Below are positions 13,266 through 26,385 of a stretch of 64,000 nt of DNA, piece after piece. The DNA lies in NCBI GenBank assembly GCA_036583965.1, contig JAZBQD010000027.1, positions 24,993,001 through 25,057,000 on the forward strand, in the 5' to 3' direction. The translations under genes were made by a program, and so were the position numbers. Position 1 is the stretch's first letter. Each line of letters starts with the position of its first letter. This stretch comes from Prunella strophiata (taxonomy: Eukaryota > Chordata > Aves > Passeriformes > Prunellidae). Below the pieces are notes generated by a model, which had not been told where the DNA came from, made no database searches, and saw nothing but the letters and a program-made list of their open reading frames with translations.

Positions 13266-14335
13266 GCCCTTGACCCACTCCATTGAGCTGTGGCCTTCCT
13301 GTTGGCACTCCTGCATGCCTGGGCCACGTGTCCCAGTCCCTTTCTTTGCAGACTGTCCCTGCTCCCAGCTCTGTGTGCTCCCTCCTCAGTCTAGACCTCA
13401 GGGTAGACCAGGCTGCCATGAACTTCCACATCCCCAGACCAGACTTCCTATTTTTGTAAAAAGTTGCTTTCAGTTTTGAACAGAGAAAATGTCTCAAGGT
13501 GGAGATTTCCTTCTTCTTTAGACCCAAAAGCACATTGTGACACTTGAATTTCTCCTTTCTCATTGTACTGGGGGAGCACTCGTGTCTTCAGCTTCTCATC
13601 CAGCTATTAACCCTATCAAATAATCAAGATGGTATTTGGATGAATGTTCTCTTCAAATGCTAAGTGGTGCTACTGAATCTGAAATTGCCAGGTGAGAGTA
13701 TTTAGAGCTGCCATGAATGTTTATAGAAGTGAAGAACCTTAAGAAACTTTGCTTACACATGAAAAAAAGAATTTAAAGTGTTTATTCTAGAAGGCAGAGT
13801 TTAACTCTGATCTCATTATATGATGTTGTTGATATTCTGCAGGCCTGGGCAGATCCCTGGACATTTTTGCTGTGACCATGGTGCACATTTACATGCCAAG
13901 TAAGGGGAAATTAGTGACTTAGACTCATTTATTTGTATACATTCTCATTTAATGGATTAATCCATGTTTACATACCTGCTATGTGAGCCACCTGGTAAAC
14001 ACCGAAACCTGAGAAGAGCACAAGATATTGGTCCATGGCTTTGGAGAGTTCCTTCTCTAAGTAAACAGGCCTGTGCTGCTGCTTAGTGCCCAACAGTTTG
14101 ATTTCCATTGTACTGAAATGAAGCCTGGCTAAGAAGAAGTAGTTCAAGCATTAGAAGATTAAAAGATTAGAGAATTTTCTGTGCTTTGTTGCCTTCCCCT
14201 CTCTAGAGGGAATAAATATTTGGTTCTAGTTCCTACAGTTTTTGAGCATGTGGCCCTTGGACAGATGATCCATATGTCTTCATATACTTCTAGGCACATA
14301 TTTATTAGCTCCTCAGATACAGAGAATTGAATTAT
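13266..14335. other. Intergenic DNA, no gene seen
   Basis: The first 300 bp are open on the minus strand (part of a 169-codon frame reaching 13563) and could be further CR1 sequence upstream of the RT remnant; the rest is unremarkable. Confidence 0.5.
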
Positions 14336-14355
14336 TTAATTAATTAATTAATTAA
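14336..14355. repeat. (AATT)n tetranucleotide run
   Basis: tttaattaattaattaatta immediately before a CR1 3' end copy. Confidence 0.75.
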
Positions 14356-14502
14356 GAAGCTGTGGCTGCCCCATCCCTGGAAGTGTTCAAGGCTGGGTTG
14401 AAAAAGGCTTGGAGCAACCTGGTATTCCTGCCCATGGCAGAGGGTGGAACCAGAAGAGCTTTAAGGTAATTCCAACTCAAACCAGTCTGGGATTCTGTGA
14501 TT
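14356..14502 (+). mobile_element. CR1 LINE, short 3'-end copy
   Basis: gaagctgtggctgccccatc, gcttggagcaacctggtatt, cctgcccatggcagagggtg, then ctgggattctgtgattt. It directly follows an (AATT)n run at 14336-14355. Confidence 0.8.
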
Positions 14503-15169
14503 TGTGAGTGAGCACATGAGTGCGAATAGGAATTTAAATTGAGTCATTTTTTTTTGTAACAAGTCGTGTTATGAGAGAGTGTAGAGCTGCATCACTGGTA
14601 CATGACCAAAGAAAGAAGATGATTAAATCCATCAGCAGCTGCTGAAATCCATCCCAGCCACCCTTATTTCATTATTCCTGATGCTGGCATTTATGAAAGC
14701 TCTTTTTAGAGAATTTCTACTCTGTGTTCTATGAGAACTCTTGAAAGCCTATTTTCCTTTGAATTGCAACAAACCCACGATGAAAATGTTGGAATTCCCA
14801 AATTACAAAGAGCTTCCAGCAAATTGGAAGAGCTGTTGTTGACGTGCCACGTGTGTGCAGTGGGTCTAGCGCTGGCCAAATGCCAGAGCACCCACTAGAA
14901 TTATTTACTGACAACAGTCACCACAGGACAGTGTGCCATGTTGTTTCCTTTACACGGAAACATTTTTCCTGATTCAGGAGAGAATTGGCGTTTGTAGGTG
15001 CATTTGTTCTCAAGTTTTATCAATTGAAACAGTTTTTATAGAGCAGATTGATCTCATCCAGGCTCTGCATCGGGGAAATCGCTTACTGTGCCTCTCTGCT
15101 GGGCTCATGGTCGCTGCCGACACCGTGCGAGTCAGTGCCACCCAGCCTTCTCTTCACATGGGGTGCTGA

Positions 15170-15650
15170 AAAAAAGCAAAGCTGCTGCTGCTGCCTTTGT
15201 CCTTCTGTCCCCAGCATGGCTGGCTAAAAGCAGCTGAGCAGATAAAGTTCATTGTGAGCCATGCTGAGATAGCCTCCGCCACGCAGCGCTGCCCCGGCCG
15301 TGCCAATTTTGGCCGATGAGTCCAGGCCCCCAGGGCCGTCTCCAGCTCTGGCTGTGCGGCCATTCCCAGCACTGTTCCCAGTTTCTCCTGGTGCTGGGAT
15401 GGAGCCTGGCAGCATGGCCTGGTAGGTGCTGCTGGAATTAAAGAAAAGGACTGGCAGGCCCTGCCAGGAAGGGGCCTGGCCCTGCTGGGAGGAGGCCCCA
15501 GCCGCTCCACCAGGACAGGGCCCAGCGGGCTCTCTGAGAAGGGCCAGCACCACAGCAAAGCCTGGCCCAACCCCACCAGGCCTCATGGGCCATGTGGGGC
15601 CAGCCCAGCCACTGCTCAGTCACCTGCTCACAGGCTGGAAGCAAGAGAGA
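15170..15650. other. GC-rich block of unknown origin
   Basis: GC-rich, moderately CpG-rich sequence between AT-rich flanks. Two overlapping minus-strand frames (140 and 120 codons; 15576-15154 and 15586-15224) are open but low-complexity in Pro/Ala/Gly. The minus-strand text catggctcacaatgaacttt looks LTR-like to me, but I cannot assign a family. An old retroelement piece is more likely than an exon. Confidence 0.35.
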
Positions 15651-15965
15651 GCTTCCCAGAGTTTGTTCATTTTTACGTGTGCCTTCACAGAGGCACGTCC
15701 AGCTTTCTCAAGTGGTTTAACAGTGTGTCAATATTCAGATCTAGCCAGCTGATTGGTTCTGTTGGATCCCGAGGAAGCTGTTAGCAGCCCCCACGGAGAA
15801 TCACTTCTGTAACTGATGGATTTTTCTCTTCAACTGAAAACCAAGGTAAACCATGACAGTGTGGCAGGTTTTTTCTCAGCCATGCAACAGGAATGAGTCA
15901 GTAGTGTGGACAACAACAGGGAAACAAAAGCAAGTGATGTGAAAGATCTTACTTCATTGGTGGGT

Positions 15966-15988
15966 GTGTATGTGTGTGTGTGTGTGGT
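15966..15988. repeat. (GT)n microsatellite
   Basis: gtgtgtatgtgtgtgtgtgt continuing to gg; one interruption. A second short GT run lies at 25713-25729. Confidence 0.8.
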
Positions 15989-16916
15989 GAGGTGTTGGTC
16001 ATTTTTCCAACTCAGGAACCAGTAATTTGTTTCAAAGGTTTTCTCTATTTCATGCCCTTGATGGAGATGACTCAGATGAGAATTTTTCTGAAATTTCCCT
16101 TGGCAGGTTATTGCACAGTTTTATAGCCTACCAGCATGAACAATACTTTTGTGAAGATGCTAAGCCCTTAAAAATATGGATTTGTGAAAGTTTTGTGTGA
16201 GCTAATGTGGGTTCTGCAATAAATGGAATTTCTTTGGAATATAGTCTTGGGGCTGCTCTCATCCAAGGAGGGGCTGTTTGGACAGAAGCAGAGGAGTGTC
16301 CTTGCAGAAGGAAAGCCCTGCATGGCACTGGTGTGGTGATGGTGTCAGTGCTCATGTTGCTACCTTGGAAAAAGCTTTTAGGAGGCCAGAGTAGCTGAGG
16401 CTGCAGACACTTAAATTTGTTGGCCCTCTATCTATGGCAGCAATTCTTATTTGCAGGGTTTTTCTTGTGCCCCCAGCCCAGGCCCATAGCATAAGGGTGC
16501 CCATACTGACTTACATTTATTTATTGTTACTAATCAATGAATGGCCCTTCTTCCACTAATCCAACTAGTTATTACGTACTTTGGGCTTTGCCATTACACC
16601 AAAATGTTGTGCAGCTTTACAAGTTGTGTGGAAAATGTCAGCCTTTTGTTTTAGAATTGCATCAGGTGAGCTGAATAGGCCTCAAGCTGGGTCAGGAGAA
16701 GCAGTGACTACTCCAGTGCCAGTCACCTTCCAAATGCCACCTGCTCATGTCTGCGTCATGGGTGAAGCTCTGGGCTGGCCCCAGAGGTGACCTGCTTTGA
16801 GCTGCAGGTTGGATCAGGGACTTCCCAAGGTCCCTTCCAGATTGGGTTTTCCTAGAAGCCAGTTTCTCCCACCAGCTCTCTTCCAAAAAATATAAAATAT
16901 AAAATATAAAATATAA

Positions 16917-17000
16917 TCACAGAATGGCACATTTCCCACTAACTTTATTGTCACAAGTATTCTGAGCTGGAAGGGATCCACAAGGATCATCTCTTCAGTA
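16917..17000 (-). mobile_element. Possible CR1 3'-end fragment
   Basis: atcacagaatgg at the left and ctgagctggaagggatccac with aaggatcat resemble a reversed CR1 3' end, but about 30 bp between them do not fit. It abuts a (TATAAAA)n-like run at 16886-16915. Confidence 0.4.
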
Positions 17001-17065
17001 GATGGCTGCACAGATCTACCTCAAAACCTTGTTGTTATCAGCACCATGCTCTGAACAAGTGAACT

Positions 17066-17126
17066 AATCTAATCTAATCTAATCTAATCTAATCTAATCT
17101 AATCTAATCTATTCCAATCTAATCTA
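17066..17126. repeat. (AATCT)n pentanucleotide microsatellite
   Basis: About ten AATCT units in a row, then two interrupted copies to 17126. A likely polymorphic marker. Confidence 0.9.
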
Positions 17127-18770
17127 TATATCCAAGTGTCTCAGATCCTGGCATGACTTTGTCCATGGTACTTGTCTTCCACACAGATCTTTGTCTACCT
17201 CTGCAGGTTGGCCAGCAGCCAACATTGAGATTGGGTCTCCTCAGGTGACAACCTGAGTTTTTTGTCATATTTCTGCCAGGCATGCAAGGCAAAACTGATT
17301 AGGAAAATTAGTTCTGTTGCCAAAACTTTGCCCTGAAGGATTGTTCTGTCCTGAGAGCATTTCTTCACATAGACAGTGCTCATGAAGACAAGGAACCTGG
17401 AGAATTGCACATGCGTCCTGGTGCCTGGGAGTAAATTACCTCAGGTCTCTAATGACTTCTCCTGATGATCCTGAAAGGCATTTTTCTCCTCTATCATCAG
17501 TTTCAAAAGTTAGCCAGTCTTTGGTATTTCCTTTGGGGATTTAAGCTCACGGAGAAGCAGTTATAGATTATTTAATTTCAGCCTGTGAGATGAACGCACA
17601 GATGCTGCACTAATACCAGTGAAATAAGGTTTTCCATCAGGAATGAGAGCAGGAATGTTTGAACAGGCTTCAGGCTTTTGGATCCAGACTTGCCTCGTTG
17701 TGCTGAACTTGCTTACGCACACCTAAGCTGTCTGCTGGACAGCCCTGCTGTCTGCTTCTGGTCAAAGAAAGATTTGGGGTTGATGATTCACAGCAGGCAG
17801 AGAAATCAGTCGTGAAGGTGAAGCTTCTCTTAATTCCAGCTATTGATGTACGCAATCCGTTGACTCAAAACAGGTCAGGAGTAATGGGTGACATTTACAT
17901 GTGTAATTACATTATGCACATAATCCACTGCTCTCAGAAATCTTTCAGGTGGCATTGTTAGAAGTCCTTTGTTTGGATTTAAATAGAGTTTATAACATAG
18001 TCCATACTTCTCCATGATACATAGTGTTACTGCACTCCTCGTTTAGAGTACTTCAGGTGGGGTGCTAATGGGTAAAAGTAAAGCAGATAAATCCCATTTT
18101 GCAAGGCAGCTACGATCAGCTGGGGTCACTACAGGCTTTCATTTCCTTGGGTGGAAGGAAAATCCATGTGCAGGAGTGTGAGCTGGGGCTGGGTGTGCAG
18201 TGCTAGCACCACGTCACTGTGAGCAGAGCAGCACATGGAACACCCATCCGTCTGCATCCCTGCCTTTCCCAAGAACTCACACTTCTTCACCAACCAGCGC
18301 CAGGCAATGTCAGAGTCCAGGAATTAAAAAAAAAAAAAAAAGGCAACAAAAGAAATCATTGGTGCTGTTCCAAAGTGCTGGAACAAGAGTGGTGTTACGC
18401 CACTCCTCTGGAGCTGGACACGGAGGGATGGGGCTGTGAGAAGCTTTCCAAGCACTAGTGATACAAATCCTGGCTCTTTAAGCCTTTCACAAGGTCTTCC
18501 TAACTTCGATCTCAGTAGCGTTTTGTCTGCAAACTGGAGCAATTTCACTTTATTGGGATTCTCTCAGTACTTCTGGCTTGCAATGAGGTGATTATGCTCT
18601 TCTTCTTTATTCACCCCATAAAGTATTTCACTCTGGGTACTTTCTCCCTGCATGAGTGACAGCATGAGAGCACATAAACAGTTTCTGCCTTCATAATTTT
18701 TATCTTTTTTTGGTCATTCTATACATTCAAATCTCTCTAAAAGCCAGGAAAGTTACAATTCCACATTATG
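17127..18770. other. Intergenic DNA, no gene seen
   Basis: Unique-looking sequence with an A16 run at 18326-18341. Confidence 0.6.
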
Positions 18771-18840
18771 TGGAATCATAGAATCACAGAATATCCTGAG
18801 TTGGAAGGGACCCAAAAAGCTCATAGAAGACCAGCTTTGA
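18771..18840 (-). mobile_element. CR1 LINE, very short 3'-end copy
   Basis: tggaatcatagaatcacaga followed by gagttggaagggacccaaaa; about 70 bp only. Confidence 0.75.
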
Positions 18841-21800
18841 TGTAATTTGATATAATGTAAGGAGGAATCCATGACATTTTCATCATATTCTGTCACTACC
18901 AAGTGCCTCAGTCCATATTTCTCCCTCTGCTGTAAGTCACAGATGATTTAGGCAGCCATAGGGAGCTTTACGATTTCAGACGATTTCAGAAAATTTTCCA
19001 AAAATTGAAAGGTTTTACACATCCAAGTTGGTCTGAATCATCCTCTGTAGGTGCACAGCTCTGTCCACTGACTACACTGGGGAGAAAAGGCTCTTTTTTT
19101 GTCTTCTGAGTCACAGCTCAGTTGTCTTTGCAAAGCAACCGGAGGAGGATCAGACAGGAGGTGGGCCGTGGGTTTGCCTCCTTCCTCAGGGGGGAGAAAT
19201 TCCTGGGATTTGTCAAAAGGAGACGTGCTGGCCCTGACAGACAAATCTCTTTGGGAGAGCCACCAGAACCAAGGGCTGTTCCGTAAAAGGGAAAGGAAAA
19301 GAAAATAAAGAGTAAGGAAGAGCTGGAAAGCAGAGGCAGTGAAGCGAGGGCGGGAAGCTCCACGGTGGCCCTGCAGATGTGCCGGGTGAGCCGGCCCAAG
19401 GGGGCTGTCTGTGGAGGCAGCTGGAGCTCCTGGGGGGCAGTCGAATGTCCACATCATATCTGTCAGCCCTTTCTGCCCCCTTCCCTGGTGACCTTGCCCA
19501 GCTCAGAGTGTGGACATGGTATGATGTCCACTGATGACTGTTCCTGCTCAGTGTTTGCCCACTCTCAAATGCCTCTGCTGTTTATCCCTTCCCAGAGCCT
19601 TCCCCTTCCTCCATTGCCCTCTTTCCTTTGCTCTCAGCATCTCCTTTTTTCTCTTCTTCCTATGCTTTCTCTTCATCACTCCTGTTCTTCTTCCTCCTGT
19701 GCTCCATATTCAGCTCTGTCTCCTTGTAATATTTTTTTCCTACACAAGGAAAGCCACCACACTTTGGATGCTTTGTTTCTCTGCTGAGTTGTGTCTTTCT
19801 GAAAAGGAAGGTCTGTGTTTCTACTTTTTGTTTCTGGACCACAAGAGCTGCTGCCCATGGAGTGCCAAGAGCTGGGCACCATGAGAATATGAACAATGAT
19901 AATTAATGGAGAACTGCATGCATGGAAGAGGTGGAAGAACTGATGACACAGGGCTGATGTTTGAGAGCCCTTAAGGAAAGGCTGCTGAGATGTTTCTTCT
20001 GCAGTTGTGGAGCAGTCCTCAATGCAATGCCCTTTCCCATACCCTTCTTCTAGAACATCCCCACCCCAGAGTTCTGGGGTTCATCCCCACACTGTGGTGA
20101 TGGGTCTTGAGCTCAACCAAGTGAGCTCATGGAGCTCTTCCAAAGGCACTGAGCCAAGCAGTGAATGCTGGCCATTAAAATGTGTGTCTGCTCTGCACAG
20201 CCTTTCCAGGAAACTTCTCCAGGTGTTTGTGCCTGCAAAGAGCCCTGCTAGAGGAGAGGGGAGTGAGGAAACACTAGAAATGGCAGGAGGGAGCAGGGAG
20301 CTCTTCTGCCCTCATCCAGGAGGTGCCTCCCTTGTCCAGGCTCTTGGAGCAGTAGTCAAACCCCAAATAATTTCATTTAAATCTCCACAGCAGTTGAATT
20401 GCCAGTCTTGCTGCCAGGACACACGAGGTCAGCCCCACTGACTTTAGGCACCTGCAGGGCTCTTATCTGTGCTTCTCCCCCACTCCCCTGGTGTCCATGA
20501 ACCCCTGGGTGATGTGCTCAGCTTGGTGTCCTGTAGGGGTGTCCTTTGAGAGGTGCACAGAATGTCCTCACACTTGGGACATGCTGGGGTGACCCTCCCA
20601 CCATGCTGTTCCCAGCACCCACTGCCCTGTGGTGGGAACCCCAGGGACCATGGCATCACCAAGGGGCTGGGTTTGGTTCATATTCCCAAGTGTCTCAACT
20701 CTGAGATATTTTCTGACCCCACAGACAGCCTGAGTCTCCCTTTCCCATCAGACCACACATTTCCCCATTCCCTGTGCAGGGACCACTGTGACCAGGCTCT
20801 GCTTGGTGACTCCAGGGCTGGGCCCATGATTGGCTGCATCCCCCCAGCATTCCAGGGCTCTGTTCTGCACCAGGCTCTGGGAAGGAGGGGAGGAGGGAGC
20901 TGTGGTGCCATAGCAGAGCCTGCACCCCTCACGTCCTGCCCTCCTGGAGTGCGTCAGATGCGCCACGTAGGGCCCGAAAGTATGAAGGGGTTGGTGTCTC
21001 TATCTTCACACGCCTTCACAGGCTGACATCAGAGTCAGAACAAACAAATAGGTAGGGTTTTCCCTACCTAATTTAATTTGGGTTGTTTCCCAGAGGCAGT
21101 TTTGCTGTGCTCTAGCATGACTTTTTGTGCTTGACAATGGTTCCGCTTTGCATATAGGGGGAATTTTAAAACTTTTCTCCTTGCCCCAGTTCATTTGAGG
21201 GCAGCATTAAATATCCTAATTTTCCTTAGACTTTCAAACCCCAAACAGCTTACACATACCATGTTAAACATCTTTTTTTCTATGATAATTGAAGAAATAT
21301 GATCCAAGTGGTGCAATCATATTTTGACCTTTTGTTTCCTTTTAGAGCATCGTGGCCCTGGGAATACACTGCCCAGGTGATGCTCTCTCTGCCAGCTGGG
21401 CCAAAGAACTCTGCTCCAGGACTAGTGGTAGGCAGAAGATCTGTCATCCTACAACATGTTCCTATTTTATGATGGAAGAAAAATGGAAATTTAAAGCTGT
21501 GCGATTTTTAAATTAAAGAAAGGAATTGATGGGGAAAGAATGACCCTGCAACAGTGATTTTATTGGGAGTTAATGTACTTACCTGGAGGATTGAGGTGTC
21601 ACAAAAGCTCATCCCAAGCACTGGCCCAAGAGAGGTTAAACCTCTGCTCTCTCTGGCAGATGGAGGGGAGGGGGAAGGCCTCAGCTGTGTTTTGACCAAC
21701 ACATTCCTTGCTAGACCTGAGAAACACTTCTCAAGGACACTTTAGTTGAATTTGGCTTTTCTCCAAAGTATTACATTCCAACAAAAGACTGATTTGTCTG

Positions 21801-24800
21801 AAAATTTTCATGGGCTCAAGCTGAGAGGTTTCCTTGCTTCCCAGGACACAAAGGAGATGGAAATGAGCTCCTGTTTGCTCTGGTGGGGTGGGGGCTAAAG
21901 GGGATTCCAGCTCTGGGTGAATGCTGCTCCACACGTCTGCTCCTTACTCATCCTGGGGCCACTCGAGATGCGTAATGTTACAGAGCAAAATAAACTTCAC
22001 CTTAGAGATGCTTTTGTTGGAGATCAGGAAAAGTCCAGGGCCCAGCTTGAGTCCAAAGGAGTTTCCTCAGCACTGACCATGACCCATGACATCTGAACAG
22101 AGCAGTTCCATCCTTGTGTCTGCAGACAGTGCAGGGGGGTGGAACAAGAAGATCCAAATCACTCCATGATCCCATGACTTTGTGTTTAGGGATGGGAAGG
22201 TTAAGATTTTGGCTAGACATGCAAGGATATTGTAAGATCATAAATATTTTTTTTTTTTACAAGAAAGAAAAAATTAATTTGAGAGTAAAATTCCACATTG
22301 CTTTTCTTAATGCTGCACTCAGCCAGGGGAACCTCAGTACTGCCCTCCCATGGATTTTTCCTATTGCATTCCCCTGTTATAATTTATGTATTTATTTATT
22401 TAAAAACTGGTTTTGTTGCACCTCTTCTGATTTCTGATATCATTGTGAAGTAAGGCTTAAGCTGTTTATTCCCTGACATGAAGTTCCTTATCTCAGTAGG
22501 TCTGTATTTCCTTCAAATTTAACTTTTATTCATTGCAAGATCTCCATGTTATGTTCTATTCTAAATCAAATTTTTTTTTTCTTAGAATATATTCTCACTT
22601 AAGTACTAAACATATGTTCTTGTTTAAATACTAAGCAAGAAGCCTAAAAGAGGTTTTATCATAGTCTGCAGAGGAGTATTTTACATTATGAAGATCAAAA
22701 CTTGGAAGATGTTTATTATAACTTTTATTACTGAATTTGAAGACATGCTCCAGCTCGTACCTAAAAAGCAATAAATGCAAAGCAGCTCTCCATTTCCCCT
22801 GGGAATGGTCCCCATATTCCTCTTTTAAAAACAGATCTGAGGTTAGAACTCAAAAAGTATTGTCTGGAAAAAAAAAAAAAAAAAAGAGAGGCTCCAAGTC
22901 CAAATTTTCACATTTTCAAGCTTTTAGATAAATTTTAGATTGGTGAAAATTAGCTCAATAAAATTACAAAGCAAAATTTGCAGAAAATTTGACTTGTATG
23001 AACTTGTTTTACAAGTAAATGCACTTATCACCTTGGAGTCTGTGTCCTGTCAGGGTTATGAGAAGCAGGGAGGGGAAATGAGGAGAGGGCTTGGTAGGGG
23101 ACTCAAAGTGTGTCATTATTTTTGATTAAACATCACCAGTGGAATAAGAAGAACTTGATTTGAGGAGAATTGAGCCTGGCTGTGAACTGGAAGGTGGGGC
23201 TGGCTTTGTGCAAGTCAAGCAATGATGGATTGCTCTGTCAAAGTGTGTGCATTTATGGCCCTTTAGTAATAAAGAACCTTAATCATAACCTCCCATGTTG
23301 CCTACCCTATTCAGGTGCTGTTCATGAGTAATGTAGCTTCTTTTTAAAGGATGGATCTTCCTGTGAAAATGGGGCTAGAGGCAAATAAATAAAAATTTTA
23401 TTAGTCACTCAAGATGATTTACTTGACTTCCAGTTCCCCCAGTAAATTTTGTAGTTACTGAGGATGAGCAAACAGATTTAATGTGATGGGGAGCAGCACA
23501 TCCTTCTCTCAGTGTATATTTTTCTCAGACAAACTATTATGAAATCATTCCTCAGTCTGTCTTCTGGTTCCTGGTCTCTAAGTGAAGAGGACAAAAAATT
23601 TTAAAAAAATAATTAAAATTCTATTTTGAAGTTTGGTCTTGTAGTGTCTGTCTGAAATCAGAAGTGACAGAAATCTCGTGGGAACCTTTTCTCAGGAGCT
23701 TCCCTGTCCATTTTTGCAATGTCAGGAGATGCAGACAAGCTCTTGAGTTTTTCAGTAAGTCAGTTCTAAATCTGATACACAGCTGCAGAAGAGCTTTTCA
23801 GATTGGTTCAGAGCACAGAGCATCCCAAGCTGCTGGTTTGTGTTGAATCACACTGGCACATTTTCAGTCTATAACAAGTTCCATAGCGAAAAGGCTTTGC
23901 ATCCCTCTTGCCATTGCATTCACTGAAGAAGGAGGGTGGGAAGTGCAAATTATGTTTACAACAGCCCAATGTCATGCACATCATGTGAAGTTTCACCAAT
24001 GCCACCTCAAATGTGCCAGCTGAAGGCACTGGAGACCTGGCTGTTGAATAAACAAATAGTAAGGAAAATGGTGGTAAATGTTCACTAATTTGCAGAGAAG
24101 GTTTAAAGGGATTTACGGTAAATATTTGCAACAAAGGGTGAATGAGGAAGTGACTTCAAAGAGGAAATCAACTTCCTAGAAAAAAAAGGAACCCTGGGGA
24201 TTTTTATTCTCAATTCACATGAGAAATGAGTTTATTTTTGCTGCTGTTTTTAAAAACATGGCTTAGTATGAACCATTGCCTGCCCAAATTTTTTCTTCTA
24301 TTTAAAGGGATATTTTAAGTGAAAAGCCTTACACATTTGGCATCTCCTTCCTAAGTGATCCAGAAAACTTGCCTGCACTCTGGGGGCACTGTGGTACTTC
24401 AATGTCAGACAGAAAATTTCCAGAGATGCTTTCAGGAGTGCCCAGAAGTTGCAGAACCCAAACCCCTAGCCTCTGTTGAAGCAGAGTCACTTTTCAAAGT
24501 CTCATCTCTCCTTGAGTGTTCTGACATTTGTTCTACAGTTATGGGAGACATTAACTTCATGGGTGGTATTTATATACCCCTCAAATTTTCCTCAAAATGA
24601 GATAAGGATCTTTTTTCTTTCTTCAGACTGAGGAAAAACACACAGAAACTTCAGATCAGTGTTTTATCCACCTACTGAGATGGAGATTCAATTTATAATA
24701 AAATGAAAATAATTCCTGATACAGAGTGAAAACTATGTAGAACATACAAGGTTTCTTACTATACAATTATGCCATCTTCCCTTTGGAATGATGCTAAATC

Positions 24801-26002
24801 CTTTTCTTGATTATAAATAGGTCTACATGGTTAGATTGGGAAATCTTTTTTCCCCATCCAGCCTGGGTCAGTTATGATGACAAATACTGAAACACTTGAC
24901 CTAGCAAGCAGTGAAAAGATGGTTCACTGTCCCACTGCCAGAAACACATCCTGAGTTTGCCTGAAATTCTACCAATTCATTGGACGCTCAGAAAACTCAG
25001 TCCATTTCTAATTTTAAAATGTTTTCTTTTTTCCTACCTTCACTGAAATTTTCCATGCTATAAAAATCCCAGCCCTGATTTAGTTGGAATGGTCTCTCCC
25101 TCCCTGCCTCTCTGGACGTAATAGCTCTGGATGTGATGGCATCACCACATGGAACCTTGTGTAAGAGCTGCTATTTCACCTCTGCGCCAGCTCAGCCAGG
25201 ATTTGCTTTAATGAGTACCCATCACTGCTGCTTAGAAACTCTGCCATTATTTGTTAGGCAGGATTAATTAATCTTGTCTAGGCAACAAGCTGGAAAGCCA
25301 CAACTGCGAGGACACTGAGCTGTCTCAGCTCTCAGGGCAGGGTTTTGGAGCTGCTGGAGAACAGCTGTGTTTTGTTACTCTGTCATGGCTCACTGGAGAA
25401 TTCCAGTGTTTAAAATCATATTAAAAGATCCTTTTGCTGGGTTTTTACCCGAAAATCCTCATGCTTCTCATGGTCTTGGTTTCACTTCCCACCTCTAAGG
25501 ACCTTCCAGCATAAATATTGGGGATATCCCTGTTAGCTGAAGCCTGTGTGGCTTTCATGGTGTTCCCTTGATGAATGCCTGTGGAATAATTTCTTTGGGT
25601 AGATCTTCTAAAGGGGAAAGGAAGATGAGACCATTTGGGGAAAAGGCATTCCCACCTCCACAGCTGCTCAGTGTCCTGGGCATTGCTTTCACTCTTTTAG
25701 CAATTTTGGGGGTGTGTGTGTGTGTGTGTTTCAAAGGTTTCAGGTACTCTCAGAGGAAAGTCAACTGGAAATGTGGTGCTTTTGGGGCAAACAAATGGGT
25801 GTTAAAGTTCCCTGTCAGCAGGGCAGGTTTGGACAGGGATGCTCGCACACACCTACATCCACCACGGAGTGAGCCTGGGCTACACCTGGTTACTGTGAGA
25901 AAATAAAATACAGAGCAGGAATGCAGGTCTCATAAGCTCTCACTTCCAAGTGCCTTGGAAGGATTGTGGGGTTTGTCCTGAGACAGGAGCATGAGCTGCT
26001 AC
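18841..26002. other. Intergenic DNA, no gene seen
   Basis: Seven kilobases without a recognised exon. It contains the polypyrimidine tract (19.6 kb), short A/T runs and a GT run. CR1 is absent as far as I can see, so conserved non-coding elements are possible but cannot be shown from one sequence. Confidence 0.55.
19560..19715. repeat. Polypyrimidine-rich tract
   Basis: About 150 bp of mostly C/T on the plus strand (for example tctcttcttcctatgctttc), without a fixed period. Confidence 0.6.
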
Positions 26003-26050
26003 TTTGATCTTGGAGGTCTTTTCCAACCTTATTGATTCTGTGATTCTATT
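26003..26050 (+). mobile_element. CR1 LINE, 3'-terminal scrap
   Basis: ttggaggtcttttccaacct then tattgattctgtgattctat: the last 48 bp of a CR1 element in sense orientation. Confidence 0.7.
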
Positions 26051-26241
26051 ATGTAAAGATCTGAGGCACTTGCAAGCAGGATGCTCCTGGTTGTGTGACA
26101 CTTTGTGTTTTGCCAGGGGCCTTCTGGTAAGTGTTAAGTAATTTAGCATGAAAAAATTATGTATATATGCTAGGGTTGCAGTTGGTTAGAAGACACAAAG
26201 TATTTTCAAGGTTTTGTAGATGTGCCCTGCTATGAGCTAGA

Positions 26242-26385
26242 CAGAATCATAGAAACCCAGACTGGCTGAGGTTGGAAGGGACCTTAAAGATCATCTCTAC
26301 CCCCCTGGCACTTCCCAGCATCCAGATCGCTCCAAGCCTCGTTCAGCCTGGCCTTAGGCACTTCCAGGGATGAGGCATTGATCCA
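26242..26385 (-). mobile_element. CR1 LINE, 3'-end copy
   Basis: cagaatcatagaaacccaga, gaggttggaagggaccttaa, then gcctggccttaggcacttcc. This is the last recognisable insertion before the repeat-free PTGS2 interval. Confidence 0.8.
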
